Source of the DNA: Lepeophtheirus salmonis
Taxonomy: Eukaryota > Arthropoda > Copepoda > Siphonostomatoida > Caligidae
DNA length: 64,000 nt
Assembly: GCF_016086655.4 (NCBI RefSeq)
Contig: NC_052135.2
Span: 12,118,363-12,182,362, forward strand
Direction of reading: 5' to 3'
The notes under the pieces are model-generated. The model worked only from the letters and a program-made list of their open reading frames with translations. It did no database searches and had not been told where the DNA came from. Position numbers and translations under genes: made by a program. Each line of letters opens with the position of its first letter. The first letter of the stretch is position 1. Below, piece by piece: positions 36,987 to 49,019 of the stretch.

Positions 36987-37043
36987 GTAATGAGTATCTA
37001 ATAGGCCAATGGCCAGTGATCCTAGTAGGTTGCATTTGAGGCT

Positions 37044-37452
37044 TGTTAAAAAAACCATAATCAACATGGTAACCCTGACAATTTGAATATTTTCCTGGAG
37101 GAGAGAAGCTTAGTTGTCATGACGTTTCCTCCGATTAGCTGCAAGCAGCTGCGACTAGGAGGGTGGGGGAGAAGGATATTAACAACTCATGGGCAAGAAT
37201 TATTCCGATGTTGATCCTGAATTCTACTCTGAGTCCGACGAGGACTTACAATTATAACTCCGCAATACATTTTCAGAGTTACTCTCCGTCTGTTATGAGC
37301 ACTCGCAAATCTTCAATCCGGATTCGTATATATCAAAGATAGCTTGTATGTTGTGAAAAAGAATTTCACTTCTCAATAATTAAATAATAATGATAACATC
37401 TAAGGAAAAGAAAATTCACTCGTTACGTTGCCAACTCAAAAAAGAACCAACA
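37044..37452 (+). repeat. LTR-like repeat, copy 1
   Basis: Begins 'TGTTAAAAAAA' and ends near 'CCAACA'. It shares a long diverged match with 50495-50885 and, inverted, with 37811-38150. Shared words include 'attctactctgagtc', 'acttacaattataa', 'atgagcac' and 'aattaaataataatga'. The TG...CA ends, size of about 400 bp and the internal 'ggatataaac' TATA-like box seen in the sister copies suggest a solo LTR, but no coding part or target duplication was found. A SINE-like origin is possible. Confidence 0.5.
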
Positions 37453-37810
37453 AGAAAAAAAACCAACCAAGCTAAAAAATGCTACCGATTAGCATAGCTG
37501 GCTATGGGCGGATCATTTTTTTTTCTTGTTCATTCTTTAATAGATTGTCGTGGTGGTAACATCTTTGTCTGAAAGAAGAATTTCGCTCGCTTTAAGTATT
37601 TTTTGAATACATAAAATTGAAATATAATCATATATATTTAAATATAACTATTACATTTTCCCTGCACCTATGCAAATTTAAATATAGAAGGTTCTCCTCC
37701 GATAATTCATTATCCATCCCCCCCACCTTAATCATCATCATCATAGGATAGCATATGTAGCATCGAGTGTGTATACAGGTTGCATTGCATATAGGTAGTG
37801 ATGAAAATCC

Positions 37811-38150
37811 GGTGTATTTTTTTAGCCAGCCCGTTTTTTTCTAATTGGTAGTATAAATAATGAATTTTCTTTTCTTTGGCAGTTGTCATTATTATTTTAT
37901 TCCAACTGAAGTGAATATCCTTTTCTAAATAGATTCAATTATATTCAATCCCTGATTGAATATTCGTGTGTGCTCATTGAAGAGAGAGCGTAACTCTGAG
38001 GATTTGTTGCGGAATTATAATTGTAAGTCCTTGTTGGACTCAGAGAGAGTAGAATTGGGGATTCACATCGGAGTAATTCTAGCAAATGTCCTTGTTTATA
38101 TCCTTTTCTCATTTCGCCCTTCTCACAGCTGATTGTAGCTGATCTAATAG
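37811..38150 (-). repeat. LTR-like repeat, inverted copy 2
   Basis: Reverse-complement copy of the repeat at 37044-37452, lacking roughly its first 50 bases. It keeps 'ggatataaacaaggacattt', shared nearly exactly with the copy at 50495-50885. With copy 1 it forms a foldback about 360 bp apart around a unique AT-rich centre. Confidence 0.6.
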
Positions 38151-38677
38151 AAGGAGTACTATAGAAATGGAGAGTGCACTCTTTTCTAAATGTTTTTTTT
38201 AAAAACTAGTAGATATGTATTCCCATAATATATATACAGCGTTTAAAGTTCCACAATGTCACAAAATAAAATTATTTTCAAATCTTATTCCCATTTGAAT
38301 AATTTGTAGAATTTCTGTTGTAGAAAAAGTTAAGATTTACGATATAAATCGTTTTCGAATTCTAAGAATGATTCAATTCATTCGATATCCCAGCCCCTGA
38401 ATCAATAAAAATAAAAACACAATACCATCATTGTAATTATAACTTTATATATATCCATACATTACATAGAAACTCATACAAAATACAAAAATTACAACAA
38501 TGCACTTACTTTTTTAATTTTTTTCCCTGCCTTCGTTTTTTCAAAGTTCATTAAAAAAAAATCAATATTTTGATGTCTACCATTTTCATAGATTAAAATA
38601 GTAAGATCATTAGAAGAGTTAACCATATCCCTACAACATTCATTTACTCCTTTTTTGAATATCGCATTAGTGATATA

Positions 38678-40541
38678 TCAGTAGAGTATATTTTCCACCC
38701 CTTCATCTTGACTACAATTTGAAAATTCAAAATTTGATATCATGCGAAGAAATTCTGTTTTATCAACTTGAATGTTATTTGCGTCTATCACCTTTTTATT
38801 GTTCAATAAAGTATCACAGAGAGAAGTAAACGACTGGGTTTTAGTCACAAATAAAGAGTTGATTCTGAGTTTCATTTCACTTTCAAGAAATTGTCGACAA
38901 CATAAGAAATAGTTTCCTCCCCCAAGCTGTCTATACGATCCAAAGGTCCTCTCAATTGGATCAGACTTGATCTTCCGTTATAAAATAAATTTGGCTTCTG
39001 TCTCATTTAAAAGATAATTGGATAGTTGAGCCAGTCCCCTTGATGTTTGTAAGGCAGCCAAAAATGTTTCGGAAGACAGTCCTTTCTTGTGAAGAGGCAT
39101 ATTTTGCCATGATTTGAGCCAAGTATAAAACGATCATAAGAATCGATCTGTTCCCAATTTCATAAGTGATGGGGGCAATTCTTTCGTCTCTCAACTTGAT
39201 ACTAGAAATCAAAGAATTAACATTGACGTAATTCCAAAATTTACGGAATATTTTAAAGAGCATTGCAGTTTCCAAAAAGGTTTTGCAGGAGTCTATTTTC
39301 ATAATATTTCAAAGCTTCTATAGTAGAATCATGAAAGAACTCCAATGATAAATTGACTTTAGTTTTTTCAATAGGTTGAGGAAAAAGACTTGGTGAGAGA
39401 GTTGATGTGCATATTTTATTTCTAGGCCCATTTCTTGTTAATAAATTTTGACAACATGGTGATAATGAGCTTCCAAGTGTTCATCGTGGTTTTCAAAAGA
39501 CGGGAAAAATAAATATTTCCTATTTACAAGGTTATTGTATAAATTTTTGAAAATATGGACGGAATCAAATAATAGGAATATCTTTTCTTTAGAGATACAG
39601 AACGGATTTTCAATATACAGTGGGGTAAAACCATTTTCTAATTCTTTCTTTAAAAAATTATGGTTGACCGAATGCCCATTAGTCAGGATGGTGACTTTTC
39701 TAAATCCGACGTCAGTAACAAGCATGGGAACTTTAAAGAACAATTTTTTCAATACTTTTTAATCGATAGAGGAACCATTGCAACTACGTCGTTGTACCTA
39801 CCTAGGACACTTTTAACCATAAACCACAAGATTGTTTTGGTCGATCTATTATGCTCATATCCTTAGAGCTTTCCGCCCGAGAATTATACTCTTTCAGCAG
39901 AATACACCTCATCTATGATGATAGAGACATTTCATTCCTTAGCATCGAGCGAAGCTATTTTACAACTCAAATAATCAGATGTTGAGTTATCTATTCCTGC
40001 TTCCATTGATAAAATGCTGGTGAGTCTTTTTGATTTATTTTTCTGAAGGCAAAATAATTCAGCCGGACGAAATTATTTGTCGATATAAAGTCGGACTTGT
40101 TCTTTGCCATAACACGGACATTCCTAAAATTAGTGGAGAATGTCTCCTGTCATATGGAGTTTTTGAATGAAGGAATAGCTACTCTTGTATAAATTCAAGA
40201 TGATTAATTTTTTCCTTGAAGTTATCGAGGGTATCTATGATATCCTCTGAAATAAAGGATTGTTCCATTTCTTCTTTATAACTAATCAAATACGACAAAA
40301 TATTCTTCACATTTGAAACCAGAGTTATTTTTTGTATAGGACATATATTACTAACTTTTTTGGGGGACATAGACCGTTTCCCGATTTTCAAGAAAAAATA
40401 CAAATCTTCATTGATTGTCAAACTAAATGCAATTCTGGGATGTTTATCAGTAGTTAACATTTTAAAAAAGAGGGCCACATTATCTTTCCAAATTTCCTGT
40501 ATATCCTTTGGCTTACAAGAACAGTCATATTTTTCACTCAA
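38678..40541 (-). pseudogene. P-element/THAP9-type transposase relic
   Basis: Minus-strand pieces in the right order but in several frames with stops. From 5' to 3': 'SPLILGMSVLWQRTSPTLYR', 'VSIIIDEVYSAERV' (first catalytic Asp region), 'VTILTNGHSVNHNFLKKEL', 'FLLFDSVHIFKNLYNNLVN' (second Asp region), 'RDERIAPIT', 'SDPIERTFGSYRQLGGGNYF' and 'QFLESEMKLRINSL'. These are hallmarks of the P-element transposase family. The 120-residue frame at 40541-40179 is probably the preceding part, but I could not identify a C2CH THAP finger. Several stops and shifts mean it is dead. Confidence 0.8.
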
Positions 40542-40555
40542 ATCCTTGATATTTT

Positions 40556-40725
40556 AAAATAAAACTTTTGAAATTTTTTTCCAAAAAATTTAATTTTCTG
40601 TGAGTAGCTATGGATTTTTAAATTTTTCCCTAAAAGTTTAATATTTGAAATCTTAATTTTTAAAATTTTTTTTCCAAAAAATTTAATTTTCTATGGGTAG
40701 CTATGGATTAAAAAAAAATTCAAAT
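40556..40725 (-). repeat. AT-rich 'tattcacag' family fragment
   Basis: Two copies of 'ccaaaaaatttaattttct' followed by 'g(a/g)gtagctatgga' in tandem. Part of the dispersed AT-rich family described at 48377-48881. It lies directly beside the P-element relic. Confidence 0.55.
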
Positions 40726-41253
40726 ATTTCCATCCATGCTGACGATTTTTTAAAGATACATCTTACACAGATTGCAAAGGACTTTATTTAGGAGATTAAA
40801 GTCATTTTCACAAGTTTTTTTAAAAGAAATAATTGAAGTAACAACAGATGGGGTCATATTTTTAAAACATGTGCAAAAATGATTAATATTATTATATAAT
40901 CACATCTTGAATAGATATTATTTGAGAGTTCTGTTCTTCTTTGTAAATGAAGTTTTTAATATACTTATAACATATTATGATTAATAATTTCTTTAACCAG
41001 GGATAAAGATGAAGAAATGGGGAGAGTGTTTCAGTTAAATGCAGTTTTTTTAATAAGTTGTAAAGTAAGGTCATTAAACACGACGTCTTCCTTATTGGAT
41101 CTTTCAACATTTCCTCCTCAAAAAAAAAGGTAACGAAAAAAAAGCCCAAAATAATGTGATAGTTAACCAATAATTCCCAACTATACATAGTTATGTTATT
41201 CTTCAATAAATGTATATAGCTTAACAAGCGTTCATATGGCAATTTTAATTTTA

Positions 41254-42427
41254 CAGGGTGAGGACTCAAAAATTAAAAAGCTATTTTCACTTATACATAT
41301 TTTTATTTTGTAACATTTTTATGGTAAACTTTTGAGGCCAAATTGGTAATTCAACAATTTTCTACACTTTTTATTCAATATGTCCCCCTATATTCTGAAT
41401 GATGGTTTCAATACGGGGACGAACAGAAGCACAACTGGTCCGAGGACAAGTTGTTCCACCTTTTGTGTCTTTACGAAGGTGGCCGAGTTACCAATTATTT
41501 ATAAGGAGGAGGGATCCAGGACGACCGAGAGAAATGAGGAGAAGGAAAGGCGCGCAGGAATAAGACAAGCCTTATTTATAGGAACATCTATATTCTTAGT
41601 TAAACAAAAACCTACTCTAGTATATACATAGATTACAAAACTATTTATACTAATAAAAAGGTAAAAAAAGTGCTTCAAAAATATATATACATACAAGGAA
41701 ATACAATAAAAGAGAATCAGAGGGAAGGAGACACGAATATATTACACCACTCCTCCATGATCACGGGCTTCAGGCCAAAGACATTCGGGTGAGACGTATT
41801 GTTCATCTTTCCCTCTAAGACGCACCAAACAGCAAAGTCCAGGGGGTTCACCTCGGGTTAGAACGAAGGACAGAAATCTGCCGGCAAGAAGGCAGCCATG
41901 TTCTACCTACAGAAAACCTCCACCTTATTAGACGTGTGTGCGGGTCGCCGTCATGGGTGAACACATATTTGTCCCTGGGAAACTTGCTATTCAACCATTA
42001 CAAGACATAGTTCCTTGTAGTAGACGTTCGTGTTACTTTCTCGCTGGCCTTGAAGAAGTGAGGAGGCATCTTGCTGCCATGCGACGCCACAACGCTGAGG
42101 ATCATGACCTGAGCTGGATGTTTGGTCCTGAAGTTTTCCTTGACCTCAGCTCTTCATTCAACTAAGAAGCGATCATTTCTCCTGTTTAGAACAGTGTTTA
42201 CTGAGAAGATCTTCCTGTCGGTGATCGACTTGTGCGCAGAGGAATCGGACATTCTCTTCCGTTTTCCTTGCTGCTCAAAATTTTTTGATCGTACAAAAAC
42301 AAAACATAGATCAAATTACTGCTCTGTATCAGTTCTTTTGAATAAAGCCAAGTGCAAAATTGTCAAACTTTTAGAACTGAGGCTAGACGGCCTCAAAAAT
42401 TATTCTAATTTTTAAGTCCTCACCCTT
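41254..42427 (-). mobile_element. Tc1/mariner-type element with both terminal repeats, transposase broken
   Basis: The terminal inverted repeats are about 26 bp: left 'CAGGGTGAGGACTCAAAAAT', right (complement) 'AAGGGTGAGGACTTAAAAAT'. TA dinucleotides at 41252-41253 and 42428-42429 fit the TA target site of this superfamily. On the minus strand, broken transposase pieces include 'MPPHFFKASEKV', 'KYVFTHDGDPHT' (catalytic Asp region) and a later proline-rich part. Several stops and shifts mean it is not autonomous. A diverged ~35 bp direct repeat ('aaaagcccaaaat') lies outside both ends (about 41132 and 42690). Confidence 0.8.
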
Positions 42428-43130
42428 TACATTAACTTTGTATATTGGATGTAAGTTACGAAGTAGTTTTAAAGAAAAAAACTTACAAAATACGAGTTTA
42501 AAAAAATAGAAAAGTTATATTTAACTATATCTGACTTTTATGCCCATCACATTGGATTTATGTCCAAAGAAAATTCCAATCCAATCTTTAAAAAATATAC
42601 CTTTTTAAAGCAATTGATCACTTTCAAACTATGACACGTCGTTACCCTTATTGCATCACGCAACCTTTCTCCCAAAAAGAAGCAGAAAAAAAGCCCAAAA
42701 TCATCTGGTAGTTAATCAAATAAGTCACTTATACCAACCGCTATTTATATCCTATATACTCGCAAACTATCACTGTCATACTATTTCTTCCCCATTTTTA
42801 AAATGAATGGCATATTATTAAAGTCTACATAGTATTTTATTCGATACTGTATTATAATATTGCTTAGTAATAATATATCAAAAGAGTAGTTATACATTTG
42901 TATTTATATATGATAGCCAAAATTTCTTCATATTAATAATAAAATAGCCAATCTATATATTGTATAAACGACGAGGGATCAACAAGAAATTGTATTCCTA
43001 TCCAAACAGAGCATAAGTATAGAATGACTTATTATTTTATGTATACATCAATAATAATAACTTTATGTAATAGCCATGACATATCAAGGGAGAAGAGGGA
43101 ATCGACAGCTGACAACAAAATACATATGGT

Positions 43131-43159
43131 ATTTTTGTGTTAGTAAGGTAACGCCGTGC
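43131..43159 (+). repeat. 'GTGTTAGCGACGTAACGCCG' family, copy 1
   Basis: A near-identical ~25 bp word recurs at 48990-49019 (minus) and 55801-55823 (plus). Sequence similarity extends beyond the word at the first two sites, so this is a dispersed repeat and possibly an element end. Confidence 0.5.
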
Positions 43160-43779
43160 TGAAAGAGACCCTACATGAATATTCTTCTGATGAGTGATGT
43201 TTCAATGAAAGATGGTACGTAACAATAGAGACCAGTGATCTATTTAATATATATATATATATAAACAATACAAAAAACGCAGAAAATTACTACAACTACT
43301 CACAGTGCTTTTTAAACCAAAATATATTCTAAAAAAATCCTGATAAAATCTGTTTGTGTTCATTAAATTTGTCGATTTACATTGATATAGTTTATGTCGT
43401 ATACAAGTTGTAACTTGTATAAACAGACTGTACAAGTTTTATTTTGTATGTCTCATAAGGTCTTATTTAATTAAAACATTGGTACTTTATTACTTTAGTC
43501 AAAAATTACTTGACTAATATATAAATCATCCAAGGAATATTCAATTATCGTTTGAACCTCATCAACAGTACAAATGTCCTTAAATTCTGAGCTAAAAAAA
43601 TCAAGCGGGATGGTTATATTAAATTATGAAATTGTGTAATGGAGGTAAAAAAATTAAATGCCTCTGGTCCAGAGAAAGAAAAAAGGTTTCAAAATATTAT
43701 TTTCTACTGTAAGGTTACTCTAGATTAATTACACAGGGGAACAATTAGAGGGGGGAGGTGTACAAATGAATAAAAAACT

Positions 43780-44120
43780 ATAATCTAATTTATCTATGAG
43801 CGCAAAATCCAAAACTGGCCTCAGTTTCTCTCTCAGTCATTTGAATTCTAAAATATCTGGAATTATAGTAATTTGGGACTATTATCGTTCAGAGTCATGT
43901 TTACACATAGAATAATCACCAAACTAAAAGTAAGATTAATAAAAATTTATGTAAAAGTGTTTTTTATGATTAGAAAATGTTTTTATTGAGTCTATATTTT
44001 ATTCTGAACTAGATATATTTCTATTTTTAGGCTGAAAATTATGAAAAAATACAATCCAGCTTAGACCCTTATAATTTATTAATAATAATTAGTTATGAGG
44101 AATATCATAGCATATATCAT
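43780..44120 (+). repeat. dispersed ~330 bp repeat, copy 1
   Basis: Matches 59795-60115 in reverse orientation, sharing 'aatccaaaactg', 'attatagtaatt', 'gggactatt' and 'tagacccttataa'. No coding content; family unknown. Confidence 0.6.
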
Positions 44121-44637
44121 AGGAAATATTCCATGTATAATTTAAAAAAATATATATTTAAAAATATTCATCTCCACGGATTTTGGTTCCATTTTGTATT
44201 TTTTAAATGATCCTTTTTTTATGGGAATGTACTAGTAAATGGTGAACATTATCATCATATTTTTCCGATTTCAATGCCAATTTCATGACGTCACACCTTG
44301 TAAAAGGAAGATAGAGGTAATCGAAGGAAGATCTTTCTAACTTGATCATCCATCTCAAGAGATGTTCAAAATTCAGATTACACGAGGATAATATCTACCA
44401 GACCTCATAAAAGAGTAGAGTTGACTCCTTCCTTGGGAATGAGATACCAGGATCGAGCCAACAAAAGGAGACAATACTCATTCACAATGAGTAAATAATT
44501 TTAATATCTCATAATGGGATCACTTAAAAAATACAAAATGGAACCAAAATCCGTGTAGATGCATATTTTTTAAATAGATTTTTTTTTAAATTATACATTG
44601 AATATTTTTCTATAATATAAGCTATGATAAGCCTCAT
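44097..44637. mobile_element. foldback element with ~115 bp inverted repeats
   Basis: Arms at about 44097-44212 and 44519-44637 are inverted copies sharing 'acggattttggttccatttt' and 'attttttaa(a/g)tgatcc'. The 300 bp centre is non-coding. The left arm overlaps the end of the repeat at 43780-44120, so elements are nested or chimeric here. Confidence 0.7.
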
Positions 44638-45160
44638 TTGTACAAAATAAGTGTTCCCCTGTGTTATTATAAGAAAATTGCTCTCGAAAATTGATCTTGT
44701 TCGTGTTCAAACAATCAACATTCCGAAACACTAACAAGGGACATTAAGAAAAGTAAAAAATTAACAGCTGAAAAAATAATACTCTGTATTTGTTTTCCAG
44801 ATACTATTGTGATAAAAGTCTTATAGAAAAAACGAAAGGTTGACAAAAAATATAGTGTAAATTTGTGTATATTTGTATAATACCACGTGAAATATAGTAA
44901 TAATTATACCAAACACACACACATATTGAGATATATGTGTATTTAAAAAGAATTAAGGAAAATCATAAGATAAACAAATCAAAACAACATTATGACAATT
45001 ACGCAATTCATTTACAAAAACAAAAGATATTATGCAATTTATTTTTATACATACGAACTTTGTTTTGATTATAAATGCCATATTTGCAATTTCGTGACTA
45101 ATATATTAATATGTATGTATTTAAATTTACGTAAGCACTCTGCTATATAAACACAGGGAC

Positions 45161-45895
45161 ACAGGGGCGTCCGCAGGATTATATATACATATAATTTTTT
45201 TTTTTTTTTTTTTTTTGGGAGAGGGGGGTGTTTGGTTTTTAAATTAAAATTATTTTTGGAAAAAAATTTCAAAAATTATTTTTTTTCAAAATTCACAGAC
45301 AAAAAATCAAAAATTGAATTTCAAATATTACATATTTTTGATTTTTTTTTTCAAAATCCAGTTATTCACAAATAGTTAGATTTTTTGAAAAATAAAATTT
45401 GAAAATAAAACTTTTTAGAAAAAAATTTCGAATATTAATTTTTGAAAAAAATAATTCAAAAATAGCTATTCACAAAAAATTAAATTTCAAATATTAATTT
45501 TTTTTTCTAAGATCCACAGTTATTCAAAAATAATTAATTTTTAGAAAAAAATTGAAAAATTAAACTTTTTAGAAAAAAATTTGGACAATTAAATATTTTA
45601 GAAAAAATTTCAAAAATTAATTTTTTTCAAAAATCCAATGCTATTCACAGAAAAAATTCATAATTGAATTTCAAATATTAAATATTTCTTTTTTTTTTTT
45701 TCAAAATCCATAGTTATTCACAGATAATTAGATTTTTTGAAAAAAAAATTGAAAAATTAAATTTTTTAATAAAAAGTTTGAAAATTTAAATATTTTAGAA
45801 AAAAATTGAAAAATTAAATATTTAAAAAAAAAATTTGAAAATTTAAATATTTAGAAAAAAATTGAAAATTTAAATATTTTAGAAAAAAAAAAATA
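45161..45895 (+). repeat. AT-rich 'CAGGGGCGTCCGCAGG' family, long copy
   Basis: Opens with 'acaggggcgtccgcagg', then about 700 bp of A/T-rich DNA built of degenerate units of roughly 45-60 bp ('tattcacag', 'aaattaaattttttggaaaaa', 'tttcaaaaatcca'). No opposite end was found before ordinary sequence resumes near 45900, so the copy looks 3'-truncated. Confidence 0.65.
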
Positions 45896-46935
45896 CGTTT
45901 TTACTCTCGGTACGGTACCTATATATATATAAACATATTCAACATTTCGGTATTATAAAATTTTGTAGATATAAATATTTTTTAAATTTAAATTAATAGA
46001 TATAGATAGTGAGATAAGTTTTTAATCCATCAGCATCCTTTTATATAATAAATAATTTCTGTATTTGCTTATACAATAAGAGATAATGACTTATAAAAAT
46101 GATAAAATAGATCCCAATTGACGAAAACTCACTGCGAAGGTGGAGTGATAATTTAAATAAATTTACCAAGGCTTCCAATTTAGATTCACGAAATCTCACA
46201 AACAGCTAACCAAAAACCAAAAAAATAAATTATGAATTCATAATTAATACTAATATATAACCCGTATTTATCTTTTTATCAACTTTTGTTATTTAGAGAA
46301 GTTTAGTATATTTAGGATTAATTTATTTATATAGAAAATAAATTATTAAAGAATAAAATATCGAAAAAACTTAAAAAAACTATATTAATTTTATTAAAAA
46401 AAAAAAAAAAAATAATAATAATGCTATAACGTATCAAACCGCATACTCTGAAAGGTGTACAACAGTCCGTACCGAACCGTGGATTTAGTTTACCGTTCCA
46501 GTCCTAATGTAAATCTAAGTTTTATAATTTCATTTCGTATAGTTACTATACAAAATTTTTGGGATATTTTACTTTGACGATTAAGGGAATTTCATAATTT
46601 TATTTTAGCTTACCAAAAGGGATTCGTACAATCCGGTTGTTTTCACAATAGGAGGATAATATGGTCATACAAAGTTTTGTTTTCAAACTTTTAATACTTT
46701 TTTATAATTTATTTGGTGTTAATTTTTTCAATATTTAACAAATGATCCCCCAAAGAATTATATTTTGAAATTAATCGAAATATAAAAAATAAAAATTATG
46801 TTTAGAATTGTCGATAAATGTCAAATTAAAAAAAAATTAATATCCCTCCCCGAAGAAAAATCCTAGTTACAGCTCTGTGTTTCCTTTTTATTGTATCCGT
46901 AGTTAATATTCTCGCAAAATTGAAGGTATCCCCCT

Positions 46936-46969
46936 AAAGTCGGTGTCTGCCTTTCAAGACACCGACTTT
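46936..46969. repeat. perfect hairpin, 13 bp arms
   Basis: Arms 46936-46948 ('aaagtcggtgtct') and 46957-46969 enclose an 8 nt loop in AT-rich DNA. No gene lies near. Function unknown. Confidence 0.7.
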
Positions 46970-48376
46970 ATCCAAAAAGTTAACTTTTTTAAGACTAAAC
47001 GATTGGGTTGATTGTTACTATTGCAAAACCTATTTATAATAAAACTACGCTACCATTTTAATAAATAAACTATTCACGTTTGCGCCCTGGTGATTCCTAG
47101 AGAAAGAAATACACTTTATATATATGGATTTTACCAAAAGATTCCTAGGTTAGATGGAGTAATTGTAATACTATAATGTTTACTTATACTTAATCAGTGC
47201 AACTCTATCTAACCAATTAAAGGAACATTAAAAAACTTTGAAAATTAACAATATTATATAAATATTACTCCTCTAGAAAGTAAAAACCTTTAAAGGCAAA
47301 AATAATACAAACGAATTAAATCACGGATATCGCTTATAAATTAGCTTCAATCTTCTAATAATACTGCCTAAATTGGTCACTTACATATTAAGACGGTAGT
47401 TAAGTTTTATTGTTTAATTTTTGGTTTATTAATACAACCAGAGTTCCCACAGTTACTTGGAAAAAGTAGTCCCACTATTGATTAATGACTGTTTCTTCTC
47501 AAAGTAACTTAGTTACTCTATTGACTATTTTATTTTCAAAGTAACAAAGTTAGACTACAAGTTACCTTATTTGTTATATTCAGCAGCTTTTTTAAATAAC
47601 ATAACTGAATTAAAATTTATTTGCATTGCTCAACAGTTATAAGATGAGGCATTAAAAGTATACCTCAGTTAAGTGGTTTAATAACAACAATTTTCGAAAA
47701 AATTCGTCATGAAAAGCTCAGAACTTAGGGCTGGATTTTTGAACGGCCCATAAAAATTAAATAATGAAAAGTAATGTTTAAAATAGATACTAAATTTCTT
47801 AAGCTAAAAAAATAGAAGTTCTATTAAGATTTCTATTGCAAATTGGGATATTGACGTAAAAAGATGAAGAATCGCTGTTTTAAAGTAAATACATGTCTAT
47901 TCGGGGGGGGTCCTTTCTATATCTGAACACTATATAAACGCAACGTAACTAGGAAAGTGTATTCCATTTACTACCTTTCTATAAATTAAGATTTTAAAGT
48001 TATAATTACTAGTGATGTGGAAATTTTAAAAAATGCCCATGCCGATTCCAATACAATTCTAGTAAAAATTACCAATGCTGATTCTTTAATATTTTAAATA
48101 AAAGTTAAAAAATACAATTTTGCGATCAGGGTCTAGTTTTTGGATATTTTTTTTGTAAAGAAGATAAATTTTTTTACTTTTATTTAAAAAAATAATCAGA
48201 AAGTAATATTTTATATTAACATTTGTTAGACTTATATTTAAATAAGAGATGAAGTAGAAGTTCAAAATCTTTGAATTTAAAAGATGAATTAATTTAAATG
48301 ATTAAAAATAGCTTTTGTAAAAAAGATAGTCTCCAATAAAAGACAAAGAAAGATATTCAGTACGGCAATATTTACA
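46970..48376. other. gene-free AT-rich stretch
   Basis: No coding frame, RNA gene or recognised repeat end could be supported here. Confidence 0.4.
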
Positions 48377-48881
48377 AGGAGGTCCGCAGCAGGTGGTCTT
48401 AATGGGCTGTAGCCTTCCCCCTTCCCCAAATAATGAAATTTTGGCTTTTTACTGAAAAATAAAATATTTTTTTTTTTTTTTCAAAAAATGTAATGTTTGA
48501 ATTTTTTTTCATAAAATGTAATATTTGAAATATAATTTGTTTTTTCAATTTTTTTCCAAAAAGTTTAATTTTCTGTGAATAACTATAGATTTTTGAAATT
48601 ATTTTCCAAAATATTTAAATTTTTGTGAATAGCTCTGGATTTTTGAACTTTTTTACAAAAAAAATAATTTTCTGTGAATAGCTAAGTATTTTTGAAATTT
48701 TTCTCCAAGAATTATATAATTCGAAATTTAATTTTTTGTAAACAGCAGTAGATTTTCCTAATAAAAAAAGAATAATATTTGAAATTTAATTATTGAAAAT
48801 TTTTTTTTTCAAAAAAATTCAAATACCAAATACCCCCAAAAAAAAATATATATATATATATATTCCTGCGGACACCCCTGT
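48377..48881 (-). mobile_element. AT-rich family, copy with both ends
   Basis: Left 'ggaggtccgcagcagg' and right 'cctgcggacacccctgt' are inverted ends about 505 bp apart. The core is a series of degenerate units containing 'ttaattttctgtgaatagct' and 'ggatttttgaaattttt', here in reverse orientation to the copy at 45161. This is the best example of the family in the window. No coding capacity. Confidence 0.7.
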
Positions 48882-48989
48882 ATTTACCCATGGCCCCCTC
48901 TGTGAAAGTTAAGCCACTGTGTTTTGAACTTAAGTAGGTGAAATACAACTTACAAAAATATTGGATGTTGCATGTTCACACTACTTTTG

Positions 48990-49019
48990 ACACGGCGTTA
49001 CGTCGCTAACACAAAAATG
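48990..49019 (-). repeat. 'GTGTTAGCGACGTAACGCCG' family, copy 2
   Basis: Inverted copy of the word at 43131-43159; neighbouring bases on the loop-distal side also match loosely. Confidence 0.5.

Noticed and set aside
40892..41269. 125-codon minus-strand open frame
   Set aside because: Its first residues are encoded by the terminal repeat of the neighbouring mariner element and the rest matches nothing; possibly P-element debris but unsupported.
41938..42165. 75-codon plus-strand open frame
   Set aside because: Antisense to the transposase of the Tc1/mariner relic.
45161..45895. CRISPR-like array
   Set aside because: The units are degenerate, A/T-only and lack constant repeats with unique spacers; the genome is eukaryotic.
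46936..46969. Histone-type 3' stem-loop or microRNA precursor
   Set aside because: Arms are too short for a microRNA precursor, there is no histone gene nearby, and the loop does not match the histone type.
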